A stretch of 64,000 nt of DNA, from positions 1-64,000 of the forward strand of contig JACRBH010000054.1 in NCBI GenBank assembly GCA_016234535.1, read 5' to 3'. The notes under the pieces are model-generated. The model was given only the letters and a program-made list of their open reading frames with translations, had not been told where the DNA came from and did not search any database. The stretch is from Chloroflexota bacterium. GTDB taxonomy: Bacteria > Chloroflexota > Anaerolineae > Anaerolineales > Villigracilaceae. Below, in pieces: positions 24,111 to 33,500 of the stretch. Each line of letters begins with the position of its first letter. Position 1 is the first letter of the stretch. The translations under genes were made by a program, and so were the position numbers.

Positions 24111-25475
24111 TTATTGGTTACTTTCATACTTCTTCGCATCGGCAACTGCTTTGCTTACATTCACAAATGGAAGCAGAATCAAGCCCATGATAAAGAAGAA
24201 GATCAATGAGAGAATGGCGATGCGCAAATTGCCGAACATCTGATTTGCAAGCCCGAAGACCAGCGGCCCGATCCATGAAGTGCCGCGTTCGCTGATTTCG
24301 TAGAACGAGAAGAACTCTGCCTCTTTGCCGTTGGGAATCATCTGGGCGAAAAGACTGCGGCTGATGGCTTGCGATCCGCCCATCACGAGCGCAATGAAAA
24401 CGCCGAGGATGAAAAATTGCGCGGTTGCGGTTGGGCCTTTTAATCCGCCATAGGCATAGATCACTACGCCAGCCCAAATTATCAAACTGACAACCACCGA
24501 TTGCTTCGCGCCGATCCAGCCTGCCAGTTTGCCCCAGAACAATGCGCCGAAGAATGCCACGAATTGGATCATCAAAATAACGGCGATCAATGTTGCCTGT
24601 TCAAGTTCCAGCCCGCCCTGAATCAGCGGCGCGGCGGCGAATGTCGAAGCGACAGCGATGACTGTCTGAATTCCATCGTTGTATAAAAAGTAAGCCAGCA
24701 GAAACTTCAATGTTTCGGGGAAATGCTTTACTTCACTAAATGTTTTGCGAAGCTGTTTGAAACCAATGCTGACATAAGTATCCCCGGCAGGGAGTTGACG
24801 TGCAGCGCGGCGAGAACGAATTCTGTTCCATGTCAGGAAGGAAAACCCAAGCCACCAGATGCCAGCCGATGCAAGGTTGATACGGACAGCCAGATCGCCG
24901 GGCACACCCAGGTCTTCGCTAAAAGTGAAGAATGCCAGGTTGAGCGCCAGTAAAATTCCGCCGCCCATGTATCCCATTGCCCAGCCGTACGATGAAACGC
25001 GATCCCTTTCATCTTCGCTTGCAATATCAGGCAGGTATGCATTATAGAAAACGATGGCCGCTCCAAAGGCAAGGTTTGCAACAATAAAGAGCACGCCGCC
25101 CAGCCACCATAATCCGCCCGTGACAAGGAACATTAGGATGGTTGACAGTGCGCCGATGGTCGCAAAGATTTGCATCATTCGTTTTCGCAAATGCGAGTAA
25201 TCTGCGATCGCGCCGAGAATGGGCAGGAATAAAACCTGCATTCCCACGGAAAATGAAATGCAGTACGGGAGGAATGAATCGGGCGCGACCGGAATTCCAA
25301 AAAATGAAACTGTCGCTGACCCCGCCGCTTCTGCCGCAGTGCGCGCCAGCGATGCCACGTAAGGCCCAAGAAATACCGTTCCGATTGTCGTGCTAAAGGC
25401 TGAATTCGCCCAGTCATACATGGCCCAGCCGAAGATCTCTCTTCTGTCGTTCACCAGCGGTTTATCTGTTGACAT
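24111..25475 (-). CDS. MFS transporter, UMF1 (Atg22-like) family
   Basis: 454 residues from the second of two adjacent ATG codons; GGAGG is only 1 nt from the first ATG but 4 nt from the second, so the second fits better. About 12 membrane helices. The N-terminal IFGWAMYDWANSAFSTTIGTVF is the diagnostic opening of the UMF1/Atg22-like family, and IGPLVFGLANQMFG lies in a late helix. Family members are thought to export small solutes such as amino acids; the substrate here is unknown. Probably an operon with the hydrolase downstream. Confidence 0.88.
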   Translation of the reverse strand: MSTDKPLVNDRREIFGWAMYDWANSAFSTTIGTVFLGPYVASLARTAAEAAGSATVSFFGIPVAPDSFLPYCISFSVGMQVLFLPILGAIADYSHLRKRMMQIFATIGALSTILMFLVTGGLWWLGGVLFIVANLAFGAAIVFYNAYLPDIASEDERDRVSSYGWAMGYMGGGILLALNLAFFTFSEDLGVPGDLAVRINLASAGIWWLGFSFLTWNRIRSRRAARQLPAGDTYVSIGFKQLRKTFSEVKHFPETLKFLLAYFLYNDGIQTVIAVASTFAAAPLIQGGLELEQATLIAVILMIQFVAFFGALFWGKLAGWIGAKQSVVVSLIIWAGVVIYAYGGLKGPTATAQFFILGVFIALVMGGSQAISRSLFAQMIPNGKEAEFFSFYEISERGTSWIGPLVFGLANQMFGNLRIAILSLIFFFIMGLILLPFVNVSKAVADAKKYESNQ

Positions 25476-25568
25476 CATTCCTCCAAACTGAGATGGTTAT
25501 TTGATACACAACACGCGCCAGTATAAGTAGTTTCGGCTTCAAAGTAAAGAAATGATTAACATGGGATT

Positions 25569-25584
25569 GCGGACTGTAGTCCGC
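25569..25584. repeat. GCGGACT-family palindrome
   Basis: GCGGACTGTAGTCCGC, a single copy of the dispersed palindrome in the divergent gap upstream of ffh. Confidence 0.75.
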
Positions 25585-25647
25585 CCGTTTCTTGCTTGAC
25601 CCTCAACCTGCTACAAGCTAAAATGCTTGTCCTACCATTTAGTTTTC

Positions 25648-25729
25648 GTCATTGCGAGGAGCCCAGAAGGGCGACGAAGCAATCCCCAAATGCGGAGATT
25701 GCTTCGGGCTATCGCCCTCGCAACGACAT
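25648..25729. repeat. Dispersed hairpin element CGTCATTGCGAGG...CCTCGCAACGACA
   Basis: Outer arms CGTCATTGCGAGG and CCTCGCAACGACA (one mismatch) enclose inner arms CGAAGCAATC (25676-25685) and GATTGCTTCG (25698-25707). The same outer and inner words form the element at 57995-58086, so this is a repeated nested hairpin. It ends 11 bp before ffh; the track start of ffh at 25627 wrongly reads through it. Confidence 0.8.
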
Positions 25730-25740
25730 ACCATAACCTT

Positions 25741-27063
25741 ATGTTTGAAACTCTCACTGGACGACTCAACCAAATCTTTGACAATCTCCGCCGCCGCGGC
25801 AAACTCTCCGAAGCGGACGTGGATGCCGCCATGCGCGAGGTGCGCCTCGCACTGCTCGAAGCGGATGTGCATTTTAGCGTAGTCAAAACTTTTATCGCCA
25901 AAGTCCGCGAACGTGCTGTCGGCGCGGAAGTTTCGAAGGCGCTCAATCCTGGCCAGCAGGTGATCAAGATCGTCAACGAAGAATTGATCGCGTCGCTGGG
26001 TGAGCCTGTCGGGTTGAATCTCACAGGTCCGAAACCGCGCGTGGTGATGATGGTCGGTTTGCAGGGCGCTGGTAAAACGACAGCCTCCGGTAAACTTGCG
26101 CGGTTAATGAAATCAAAAGGTGAGCGCGTTCTGCTTGTCGCAGGCGACCCGTATCGTCCCGCCGCTGTCAAGCAATTGCAGCAACTCGGTGAACGATTGG
26201 ATGTTGAAGTCGAAACCGATCTGTCACTCACGCCGCCGCAGCTTGCCAGGCGTGCCGTCGACAAAGCTGAAAAGGGTGGATTCGGTCTGGTGATCGTGGA
26301 TACAGCCGGTCGGTCGCAGCTGGATGCGTCGCTGATGGATGAGTTAAAAGCCATCGCTGCGAATGTCAATCCGATAGATATTTTGCTCGTTGTCGATTCC
26401 ATGATCGGGCAGGAGGCGTTGAATATCGCGCAGGGTTTCAAAGACGCGATCAATCTGACGGGGCTGATCCTCACAAAAATGGACGGCGACTCACGCGGCG
26501 GTGCTGCGATTTCGATCCGCTCGGTGACGGGCATTCCGATTAAATTTATCGGTACCGGTGAAAAACTTGACGCGCTTGAATCGTATGATCCTTCGCGTTT
26601 GTCCTCGCGCATTCTGGGCATGGGCGACATGATCGGCCTGATCGAAAAAGCCGAAGCCGCGTATGACGGTCAGGATATGGAGCGGCAGGCTCAGAAGATG
26701 ATGAAGGGTCAGTTCTCGCTGGAGGATTGGCTCGAGCAGATGAAACAAATGAAGAAGATGGGTCCGCTGGCGCAAATTATGGAAATGCTGCCCGGCCAAA
26801 TGGGGCAGGCGGCGCGCGGCATTGACCCGACTCTTGTCGAAAAGTCATTCAAGGAGTCGGAAGCTATTATCAATTCGATGACTTTAAAGGAACGCCGCGA
26901 CCCTGACCTGCTCAATGCCTCACGCAGAAGGCGTATCGCTGCCGGTTGCGGTATGGAGGTGCAGGATGTGAACCGCCTGATCAAGCAGTTCCGCGAAGCA
27001 CAAAAGATGATGAAGATGTTCCAAAAGACTGGGGGGCGAGGGTTGCCGAAAATGTTTGGATGA
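25741..27063 (+). CDS. ffh: Signal recognition particle protein Ffh
   Basis: 440 residues from the ATG at 25741 (MFETLTGRLNQIF), the universal Ffh start; the longer ORF reads through a repeat. N domain to about residue 85. The G domain has GLQGAGKTT (G1), DPYRPAAVKQL, DTAGR (G3) and TKMDGDSRGG (G4). The methionine-rich M domain from about 300 includes DWLEQMKQMKKMGP and SRRRRIAAGCG, the 4.5S RNA and signal-peptide binding part. It brings ribosomes making membrane proteins to FtsY at the membrane. The translated order is complete and ordinary. Confidence 0.97.
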   Translation: MFETLTGRLNQIFDNLRRRGKLSEADVDAAMREVRLALLEADVHFSVVKTFIAKVRERAVGAEVSKALNPGQQVIKIVNEELIASLGEPVGLNLTGPKPRVVMMVGLQGAGKTTASGKLARLMKSKGERVLLVAGDPYRPAAVKQLQQLGERLDVEVETDLSLTPPQLARRAVDKAEKGGFGLVIVDTAGRSQLDASLMDELKAIAANVNPIDILLVVDSMIGQEALNIAQGFKDAINLTGLILTKMDGDSRGGAAISIRSVTGIPIKFIGTGEKLDALESYDPSRLSSRILGMGDMIGLIEKAEAAYDGQDMERQAQKMMKGQFSLEDWLEQMKQMKKMGPLAQIMEMLPGQMGQAARGIDPTLVEKSFKESEAIINSMTLKERRDPDLLNASRRRRIAAGCGMEVQDVNRLIKQFREAQKMMKMFQKTGGRGLPKMFG

Positions 27064-27091
27064 AATTACGGCCTGATCACCGGTTGGAGAA

Positions 27092-27128
27092 CCCCGTGAT
27101 TATGACCAACCCCAAAGCGGGGATTTTT
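27092..27128 (+). terminator. Probable terminator of ffh
   Basis: CCCCG (27092-27096) can pair with CGGGG (27118-27122), or the nearer CCCC (27110-27113) with GGGG, followed directly by ATTTTTG. It lies about 30 nt past the ffh stop. Confidence 0.55.
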
Positions 27129-27426
27129 GAGGGATTTGTTATTTGCGTGCTGTATAATTGGAACAAATAAGCACATAAGCGGATGCTGGATTTGTCATAT
27201 ATTTATCATGTCGAAAGAGTTGGTTTTCTGATAAAAAAATGATGTTTGTCGCTTGACCATATAAAAGTTGAATATTATTATTTAAGTTGGGTTTCGTCGC
27301 AGGTTTTGCAATATGGGAATTAAACTTATATTATTGGCAACAAATTCCCTAAATTCGCGCGTGTATCCTGTGATTTGAATGACCCTTGTGATCAGTAATT
27401 TTAGCCGTCTGTAATGGATAAAAAAA
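27129..27426. other. Intergenic region before the histidine kinase
   Basis: AT-rich and without a convincing ORF; it must carry the kinase promoter but I cannot pick a clear -35/-10 pair. The minus-strand ORF 27282-27512 overlaps the kinase start and is a shadow. Confidence 0.5.
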
Positions 27427-29076
27427 ATGATAAAACATTCAGCTCCTGCCAGATTTATCATCATTATCATTGGTGGTTTGTTTATTTCTGAAGTGATCTC
27501 CATGGGGATCATTGCATTTATTAATTCGTTGTCCTATCTGCAACTTACCATACTGGATGCCACTTTTCTTATATTGTTTGCAACACCATTGCTATATTAC
27601 TTTTCCCTGCGTCCGCTTTTGAAAGTGATCTCCGAGCGCGAGGCGGAAATTGAGCGCCGTCAACAAATAGAGATGCAACTTCGCCTCCAAACCACTGCGC
27701 TCGAGACGGCGGCTAATGGAGTCATGATCACTGACAAACAGGGGAGTATTATTTGGGCAAATCAGGCTTTTGCCAGAATGAGCGGCTATTCTGTTGATGA
27801 ACTCCTGGGCCAAAAACCAAATTTGCTGAATTCAGGAATTCAACCCTCGGATTTCTATAAAAATTTATGGGAAACCATCCTTTCGGGCCAGGTATGGCGT
27901 GGCGAGATCACGAATCGTCGTAAGGATGGTAATTACTTTGTTGGCGAGCAAACCATTTCCCCGATCCTTAATTCATCCGGCGATATCGAAAGTTTCATAG
28001 CGATTCAGCAGGATGTAACTGAACGCCGGCAGGCTGAGACCGCTTTGCGAAAGAGCGAAGAGAAGTTCCGCACCCTGCTTGACTGGACCTACGATTGGGA
28101 GATTTGGACCGATGCGCAGGATAAGGTTATGTACAATTCCCCATCCTGCGAACGTATCACAGGTCTCCATCCAGATGAATTCATAAATAATCCGGCCCTG
28201 CTCAAGGATATTGTTCACCCGGATGATCGCGCGATTTTTGAACAGCATACCAGCCTGGCGCACGATGAAATGGTGGGCGCGATCAATGTGGAATATCGCA
28301 TCATTGCCCGGGATGGAGACGTGCATTGGATCGGTCATAATTGCCGCCCGCTTTTTGGGGCAGACGGCCGTTACCTTGGGCGCCGTGTCAGCAACCGCGA
28401 TGTCACCGAACGGAAACGATCCGAAGCGGATATCTGGGAAAGCAATCAAAAGGAGAAAATACTTACCCAAACGATCCATACCATGCAGATAAATATTGCC
28501 CGTGACCTGCATGATACCGTTGGGCAAAATATCAGCTATCTGAGGTTAAAGCTCGATCATCTTTCAGGTGCGAATCTCCAGGAAGAGAAGAATGTTCAAG
28601 ATGAGATTAGGAGCATGTCCAAAGTGGCGAATGAGTCTTATGACCTTGTGCGGGGAACGCTCGCTGTGCTGCAGTCGGAAAGCGTGGCTGACCTGTTCCG
28701 GGTCTTTATCCGCTACGCAAGGCAGATTGAAGAACGGTCAAAGATCAAGATCGACTTTGCAAGCGATGGCGAGGAGAAGTTGTTGTCGGCCAATCAGATG
28801 CGCCAATTATTTTATATATTCCGCGAGGCGCTGAGTAACATTGAAAAACATGCAAACGCCAACCGTGTGCTGATAAAAATGATCTGGGCCGAGAATCATT
28901 TGACCCTTGTTGTTTTTGATAATGGCTGCGGGATGGAGGCGGCCAATATCAAATTTGACAGCCATTATGGTTTAAAATTTATGAAGGAGAGGACTGAATT
29001 ATTAAATGGTTCGATCTCGATTGATTCTGAGATTGGCGCTGGCACAAACGTGATGATCACGATACCATATGAATAG
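27427..29076 (+). CDS. PAS domain sensor histidine kinase (HisKA_3 / NarL type)
   Basis: 549 residues. Two membrane helices (about 9-31 and 40-62) are joined to a coiled linker (ISEREAEIERRQQIE). PAS 1 covers about 85-205 (ANGVMITDKQGSIIWANQAF to DVTERRQAE) and PAS 2 about 212-335 (WEIWTDAQDKVMYNSPSCERITG to NRDVTERKRSE). The HisKA_3 dimerisation helix carries His362 in ARDLHDTVGQNISYL. The HATPase has FREALSNIEKHANA and DNGCGM, ending GSISIDSEIGAGTNVMI. It should phosphorylate the LuxR-type regulator encoded 36 bp downstream. The signal is unknown; the first PAS lacks obvious haem or flavin residues. Confidence 0.93.
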   Translation: MIKHSAPARFIIIIIGGLFISEVISMGIIAFINSLSYLQLTILDATFLILFATPLLYYFSLRPLLKVISEREAEIERRQQIEMQLRLQTTALETAANGVMITDKQGSIIWANQAFARMSGYSVDELLGQKPNLLNSGIQPSDFYKNLWETILSGQVWRGEITNRRKDGNYFVGEQTISPILNSSGDIESFIAIQQDVTERRQAETALRKSEEKFRTLLDWTYDWEIWTDAQDKVMYNSPSCERITGLHPDEFINNPALLKDIVHPDDRAIFEQHTSLAHDEMVGAINVEYRIIARDGDVHWIGHNCRPLFGADGRYLGRRVSNRDVTERKRSEADIWESNQKEKILTQTIHTMQINIARDLHDTVGQNISYLRLKLDHLSGANLQEEKNVQDEIRSMSKVANESYDLVRGTLAVLQSESVADLFRVFIRYARQIEERSKIKIDFASDGEEKLLSANQMRQLFYIFREALSNIEKHANANRVLIKMIWAENHLTLVVFDNGCGMEAANIKFDSHYGLKFMKERTELLNGSISIDSEIGAGTNVMITIPYE

Positions 29077-29112
29077 CTTGAGAGGATGCCTCGTTTACAG
29101 GGTGACCAAACT

Positions 29113-29748
29113 ATGAAAATAATGATTGTTGATGACCATGTACTTTTCCGCGAAGGGTTGGCGGCGATCATTCGACCGCAGGCCGATATTGAAATTACCG
29201 GAATGGCAGGAACCGTTCGCGAAGCAATTCAAATGGCTGGCGCGCAGAAGCCAGATATCATTTTGATGGATTTTAACCTCACGGATGGGACTGGTGTAGA
29301 GGCAGCCAACAAGATCCTTGATGAAAACCCTTCATGCAAGATAATATTCCTGACCATGTCTGAGGATGATGACGATCTGTTTGCGGCTGTTCGCAGCGGT
29401 GCCAAAGGATATTTAATGAAGAACATACATCCGCCGGAGTTGATCTCTGCGATACGATCAGTTCAAAATGGAGAAAGCGCCTTATCTCAGGCCATGACCA
29501 TGCGCCTAATGGAAGAGTTATCTCGCACAAAAAAGCAGGGACGTCCGGCAGAGAATACACTTACCCTCAGGGAACTTGATGTATTGCGCGCGGTCGCTTC
29601 CGGGATGTCCAATCAGGAAATTGGCAACCATCTATATATTTCAGAAAACACCGTCAAATTTCACGTTCACTCGCTGCTTGCCAAACTAAACCTTTCGGAT
29701 CGAAAAGAGGCGGCTAACTTTGCCAAGATCCACGGATTAGTAAAATAA
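29113..29748 (+). CDS. Response regulator, NarL/LuxR family
   Basis: 211 residues from ATG 29113 (MKIMIVDDHVLFREG); the track start adds nine residues without support. The receiver has the DD acidic pair, phospho-acceptor Asp53 in LMDFNLTDG, Thr in FLTMSEDD and Lys in GAKGYLMKN. The LuxR HTH at about 148-205 reads LTLRELDVLRAVASGMSNQEI and ENTVKFHVHSLLAKL. Cognate partner of the upstream kinase. The next genes on the strand are a receiver-like protein and the multicopper oxidase, but a MITE-like element and a terminator lie between, so control of those is only a guess. Confidence 0.93.
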   Translation: MKIMIVDDHVLFREGLAAIIRPQADIEITGMAGTVREAIQMAGAQKPDIILMDFNLTDGTGVEAANKILDENPSCKIIFLTMSEDDDDLFAAVRSGAKGYLMKNIHPPELISAIRSVQNGESALSQAMTMRLMEELSRTKKQGRPAENTLTLRELDVLRAVASGMSNQEIGNHLYISENTVKFHVHSLLAKLNLSDRKEAANFAKIHGLVK

Positions 29749-29751
29749 GGA

Positions 29752-29938
29752 TAACTCACCTTACGCAGTGTCGTTCTGAACGGAGCGAAGAATCCTACCA
29801 TTGTCTCAGAGTCCCCCACCGCACTGGCGGCGGCGCATACTTGTCCCCCCACTTGCTTTGCTTTGGGGACGGGACGATGTGGCGGGGAGTGTCGCTTGCG
29901 CTCATGGAATCACAGTCGGGCGCGTAAGGTGAGGAATT
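29752..29938. mobile_element. MITE-like element with TAACTCACCTTACGC termini
   Basis: Left end TAACTCACCTTACGCA (29752-29767) and right end GCGTAAGGTGAG (29922-29933, continuing GAATTA) are inverted. The left 16 bp are identical to the left end of the element at 63431-63556, while the inside differs. The interior includes GTCGTTCTGAACG and CACCGCACTGGCG also found at 10888-10980. It contains no ORF of its own. It lies 3 bp after the response regulator stop. Confidence 0.65.
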
Positions 29939-29988
29939 AATACAAGGATAAGTCAGGGATTAAGTCGTGAATTAATCCCCAGTCTAAT

Positions 29989-30016
29989 AAAAGGCCATCC
30001 CTAGGATGGCCTTTTT
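29989..30016 (+). terminator. Rho-independent terminator
   Basis: AAAGGCCATCC-CTA-GGATGGCCTTTTT: an 11-bp stem with a 3-nt loop and a T run. It probably ends the kinase/regulator transcript about 240 bp past its last stop, beyond the MITE-like element, and separates it from the next gene. Confidence 0.85.
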
Positions 30017-30110
30017 CCATCCCTGTTGATGGAAGCGGTAATTCATTGATTCTGATATTCTATCGTTGAAAGATCGCTATGTACAAAACGCAATGCATTG
30101 AAGAGGAATC

Positions 30111-30482
30111 TTGAGCGAGAAAGCTATAAAGTCAAAAATAATCATTTGGGGACGCCCTGATGTATTAAGTTGGGCGGTTGAGTTTTTTCTCACTACTCGT
30201 AAAGATTGGGATGTGATCAGCCTTTCGAGTAAATGTGGCGTTGATAGCTTGATCCATGTGGTTGAGAAGACTCAGCCAGACGCTGTCATCATTTATCAGC
30301 GTGAATCGGCCAGGAGCGCATATCTGCCGGCGCAATTACTGGTGAATTACCCAAACATGGCAGTGATTACTATTAATCCTGACAACAATTCAATGGAAAT
30401 CTATAACAAGAAGCACGTTTGCATTCATGCAGTTTCTGATCTTATTTCGGTTGTTGAGGGTGAGCTTCACCTTGTTCAATAA
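30111..30482 (+). CDS. Small receiver-like protein with TTG start
   Basis: 123 residues starting at TTG 30111, with GAGGA a few bases before it; no ATG occurs early in the frame. The order of strands and helices (KIIIWG, WAVEFFLTT, DVISLS, PDAVIIYQRE, MAVITINPD, ICIHAVSDLISVVEG) looks like a CheY-like fold, but the phospho-accepting Asp is missing (VIIYQRES instead of a VILDxxM type strand). It may be a pseudo-receiver, or a Rossmann-like domain of another kind. It lies 66 bp before the multicopper oxidase gene, on the same strand, so co-transcription is plausible. Confidence 0.65.
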   Translation: MSEKAIKSKIIIWGRPDVLSWAVEFFLTTRKDWDVISLSSKCGVDSLIHVVEKTQPDAVIIYQRESARSAYLPAQLLVNYPNMAVITINPDNNSMEIYNKKHVCIHAVSDLISVVEGELHLVQ

Positions 30483-30548
30483 ATATAGAAATACTTTTCA
30501 TGTATAAGCAATTTCACGAATGTTAAAGAAGCAAAAAGGAGAATAACC

Positions 30549-33500
30549 ATGGCAAGAACCAAATTTCTAAATGTTGTGATCTCTGTAATGGTAATGGTTT
30601 CCATGATGTTTGGAGGAAACTATACCAATGCAAGCGCGCAACAACGGGCCTCAACGCCTCCTCAAGGCAAGACCAAGGCTCAAAAGCCGCCTTTGCCTCC
30701 GACGGGACAGCCCCCTACACCTGTCCAACGCAGGATGACCCCCGCTGAGCGACAGGCAGCAGCCGACCGGGCCAAAGCTCTTGGCCAGTTGCCCGGCGTA
30801 GCTGCTTTACAGTTACCCGGCTCCAAGGCGAATAAGCCCGTCTCGGCGAATTTGCCAGACTCGAGTGTGGTCCCGCATTACTTTGGCCCGTATGCCAATT
30901 ATGCAAACAGTCCGATGCCCAAAGGCAGTATCACCAGCATTACAGTAGATGATGGCGGTAGCGGTTATTCTGCTACTCCCGTCGTCTATGTTCTGGATGC
31001 ATATGGAACAGGCATGGATGCAACCGCAACTGCAACCGTTGTTGGCGGCGTGATCACCGGTATTACGGTTGATACCAGCGGCTCCGACTATACTGCTCCC
31101 ATCGTCGTGATCGAAGATGCAACTGGTACTGGCGCTGCTGCAACACCCATCCTTGGCTCGCTCACTGGCGGTATCCGCAAGTTTGTTGATGCTTTGCCTG
31201 GTTTGGGTGCCGGCGGCGCGAACCTCTTGGGAAACTATATCCCAGTTGGCGTTCCAGACGTGGTCACTTACGGACCCGACTTTGTCGCGGCTCATCCTCA
31301 TCCGGACGCCAGGCCTTCACATTACTATGAGATTGCTCTGGTTCAATATACCCAGCAATTACATAGTGACCTGCCCCCAACCACTTTACGCGGCTATGTA
31401 CAACTGGAAACCGCAGTTGTTACAGGCGCTCACGTTCAGTTGTACTACCCGGATGGCAGCCCGATTTATTATCCCGGAACTGCTACTCCAGTTTATGCAG
31501 TGGATCAGCCCCGTTATTTGGGGCCAACGATCGTTGCGGCCAGCGATACTCCAGTTCGCATAAAATTCTATAATTTCCTTCCCACCGGCGAAGGTGGGGA
31601 TCTGTTCATTCCGACGGATACCACTGTCATGGGTGCTGGAGAAGGACCGAAGGATGCCTTGGGCGCTGATTGCGATCCCATGCTGGCTGTTTGCGAAATG
31701 TACACCCAGAACCGCGCCACCTTGCATCTGCACGGTGGCCTGGTTCCGTGGATCAGTGACGGCACTCCTCATCAGTGGATTACCCCTGCAGGAGAGGTTA
31801 CACAATATCCCAAAGGCGTAAGTGTTCAAAACGTTCCGGATATGCCAGATCCCGGTGATGGCGCTCAAACCTTCTACTACAATAATGCCCAAGGCGCGCG
31901 CCTGATGTTCTATCATGATCACGCTTATGGTATCACCCGCCTTAACGTTTATGCCGGTGAAGCCGCCGGTTATGTGATCACCGATCAGGTGGAAGCAGAT
32001 TTAATCGCTGGCACGAACATAACCGGGGTCAATCCTTTGGGGCTAAGTTATTTGCCCGGTGTTGGAACACCCCTCGTCCTTCAGGATAAGAGCTTTGTGG
32101 ATGCCACAACCATTGGCGCACAGGACCCGACCTGGAAATGGGGAACGGGTGCCCCGGACATTAGTGGACGCAAAGAGCCGAAGACCGGCGACCTCTGGCT
32201 TCCCTCTGTTTATATGCCGATCCAGAACCCCAATGATCTTGCTGGTGGTAATGCTTTTGGCCGCTGGCAGTATGGCCCCTGGTTCAACCCGCCTACAGCA
32301 AATATTGAGAACGGGCCGATGGCTAACCCGTACTACGACCCAGGATGTGACAATGCGACTACCTGGTGTGAACCACAGTTCCAGCCCAGTATGCCTACTC
32401 CATCCATGGGTATGGAAGCGTACATGGATACATCCATGGTCAATGGCGCGGTCTATCCCTATATGGAAGTTGACCCAACCACAGTTCGCTTCCGCGTGCT
32501 GAATGCCGCCAATGACCGCTTCTATAACCTGCAAATGTACGTGGCTGTTGACGCGCTTGATCAGCCTTGTGATGTGGCGACCAACCCCGCACCGGCAGCA
32601 GAAGCCAGCGGCGTGGTCTGCACCGAGGTTAAGATGGTGCCCGCTACAGCTACTGCTGGCTTTCCAGCACTGTGGCCGAATGATGGACGCGCTGGTGGGG
32701 CGCCAGATCCCGCTTTAGCCGGTCCTGAGTGGATTCAGATCGGTACCGAAGGCGGCTTCCTCCCGGCTCCGGTGGTGATCCCACAACAACCGATCACCTG
32801 GCAGGGTAATCCGGGCTTTTTCAACGTTGGTAACGTTTTAGATCACTCCCTGCTTTTAGGGAACGCTGAACGCGCTGATGTGCTGGTTGATTTCTCAGCT
32901 TATGCTGGCAAAACCCTTATTCTTTACAACGATGCCCCGACAGCCTTCCCTGCGCTCGACCCGCGCTATGACTATTACTCAGGGAACCCCAGCCAGATGG
33001 ATTCAGGCGGCGCTCCAACCACACAACGTGGTTACGGTCCCAACACCCGTACTGTCATGCAGATTCGTGTTAAGAACATCGCGCCTTCAGCCGCTTACGA
33101 TGTTGCCGCTCTTGAGGCAGTATTTGCTAAAGATATAGCAAGTGGCAAAGCAGGCGTATTCGAAGCTGCCCATCCTGGTGAAACACCCATCATTCCGCAG
33201 GCTGCCTACAATTCAGCGTACGATGCGACCTTCCCATCCGACGCGTTGAGCCAATATGTGCAGATCGGTGAATGGGAAAAGACCTTTACCCCGATCGGTA
33301 GCACCACCCCTGTTACGATCACCTTCGAGACTAAAGCAATTCATGATGAAATGGGCGGCGTCTACGATACCGTCTTTGGACGCATGAGCGGTATGTTGGG
33401 ACTTGATATACCCCAGCCCAACAGCCTGAACCAGAATATTATTTTGTCCGGCTATGCCAGTCCTCCAGTAGATGTGTTGCAAGACACAACCGCGACCCAA

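Noticed and set aside
25627-25740. N-terminal extension of ffh
   Set aside because: It translates the CATTGCGAGG hairpin repeat; Ffh proteins start at MFETLTGRL.
29752-29938. Simple terminator after the response regulator
   Set aside because: Arms are more than 150 bp apart and shared with 63431; a proper terminator exists at 29989-30016.
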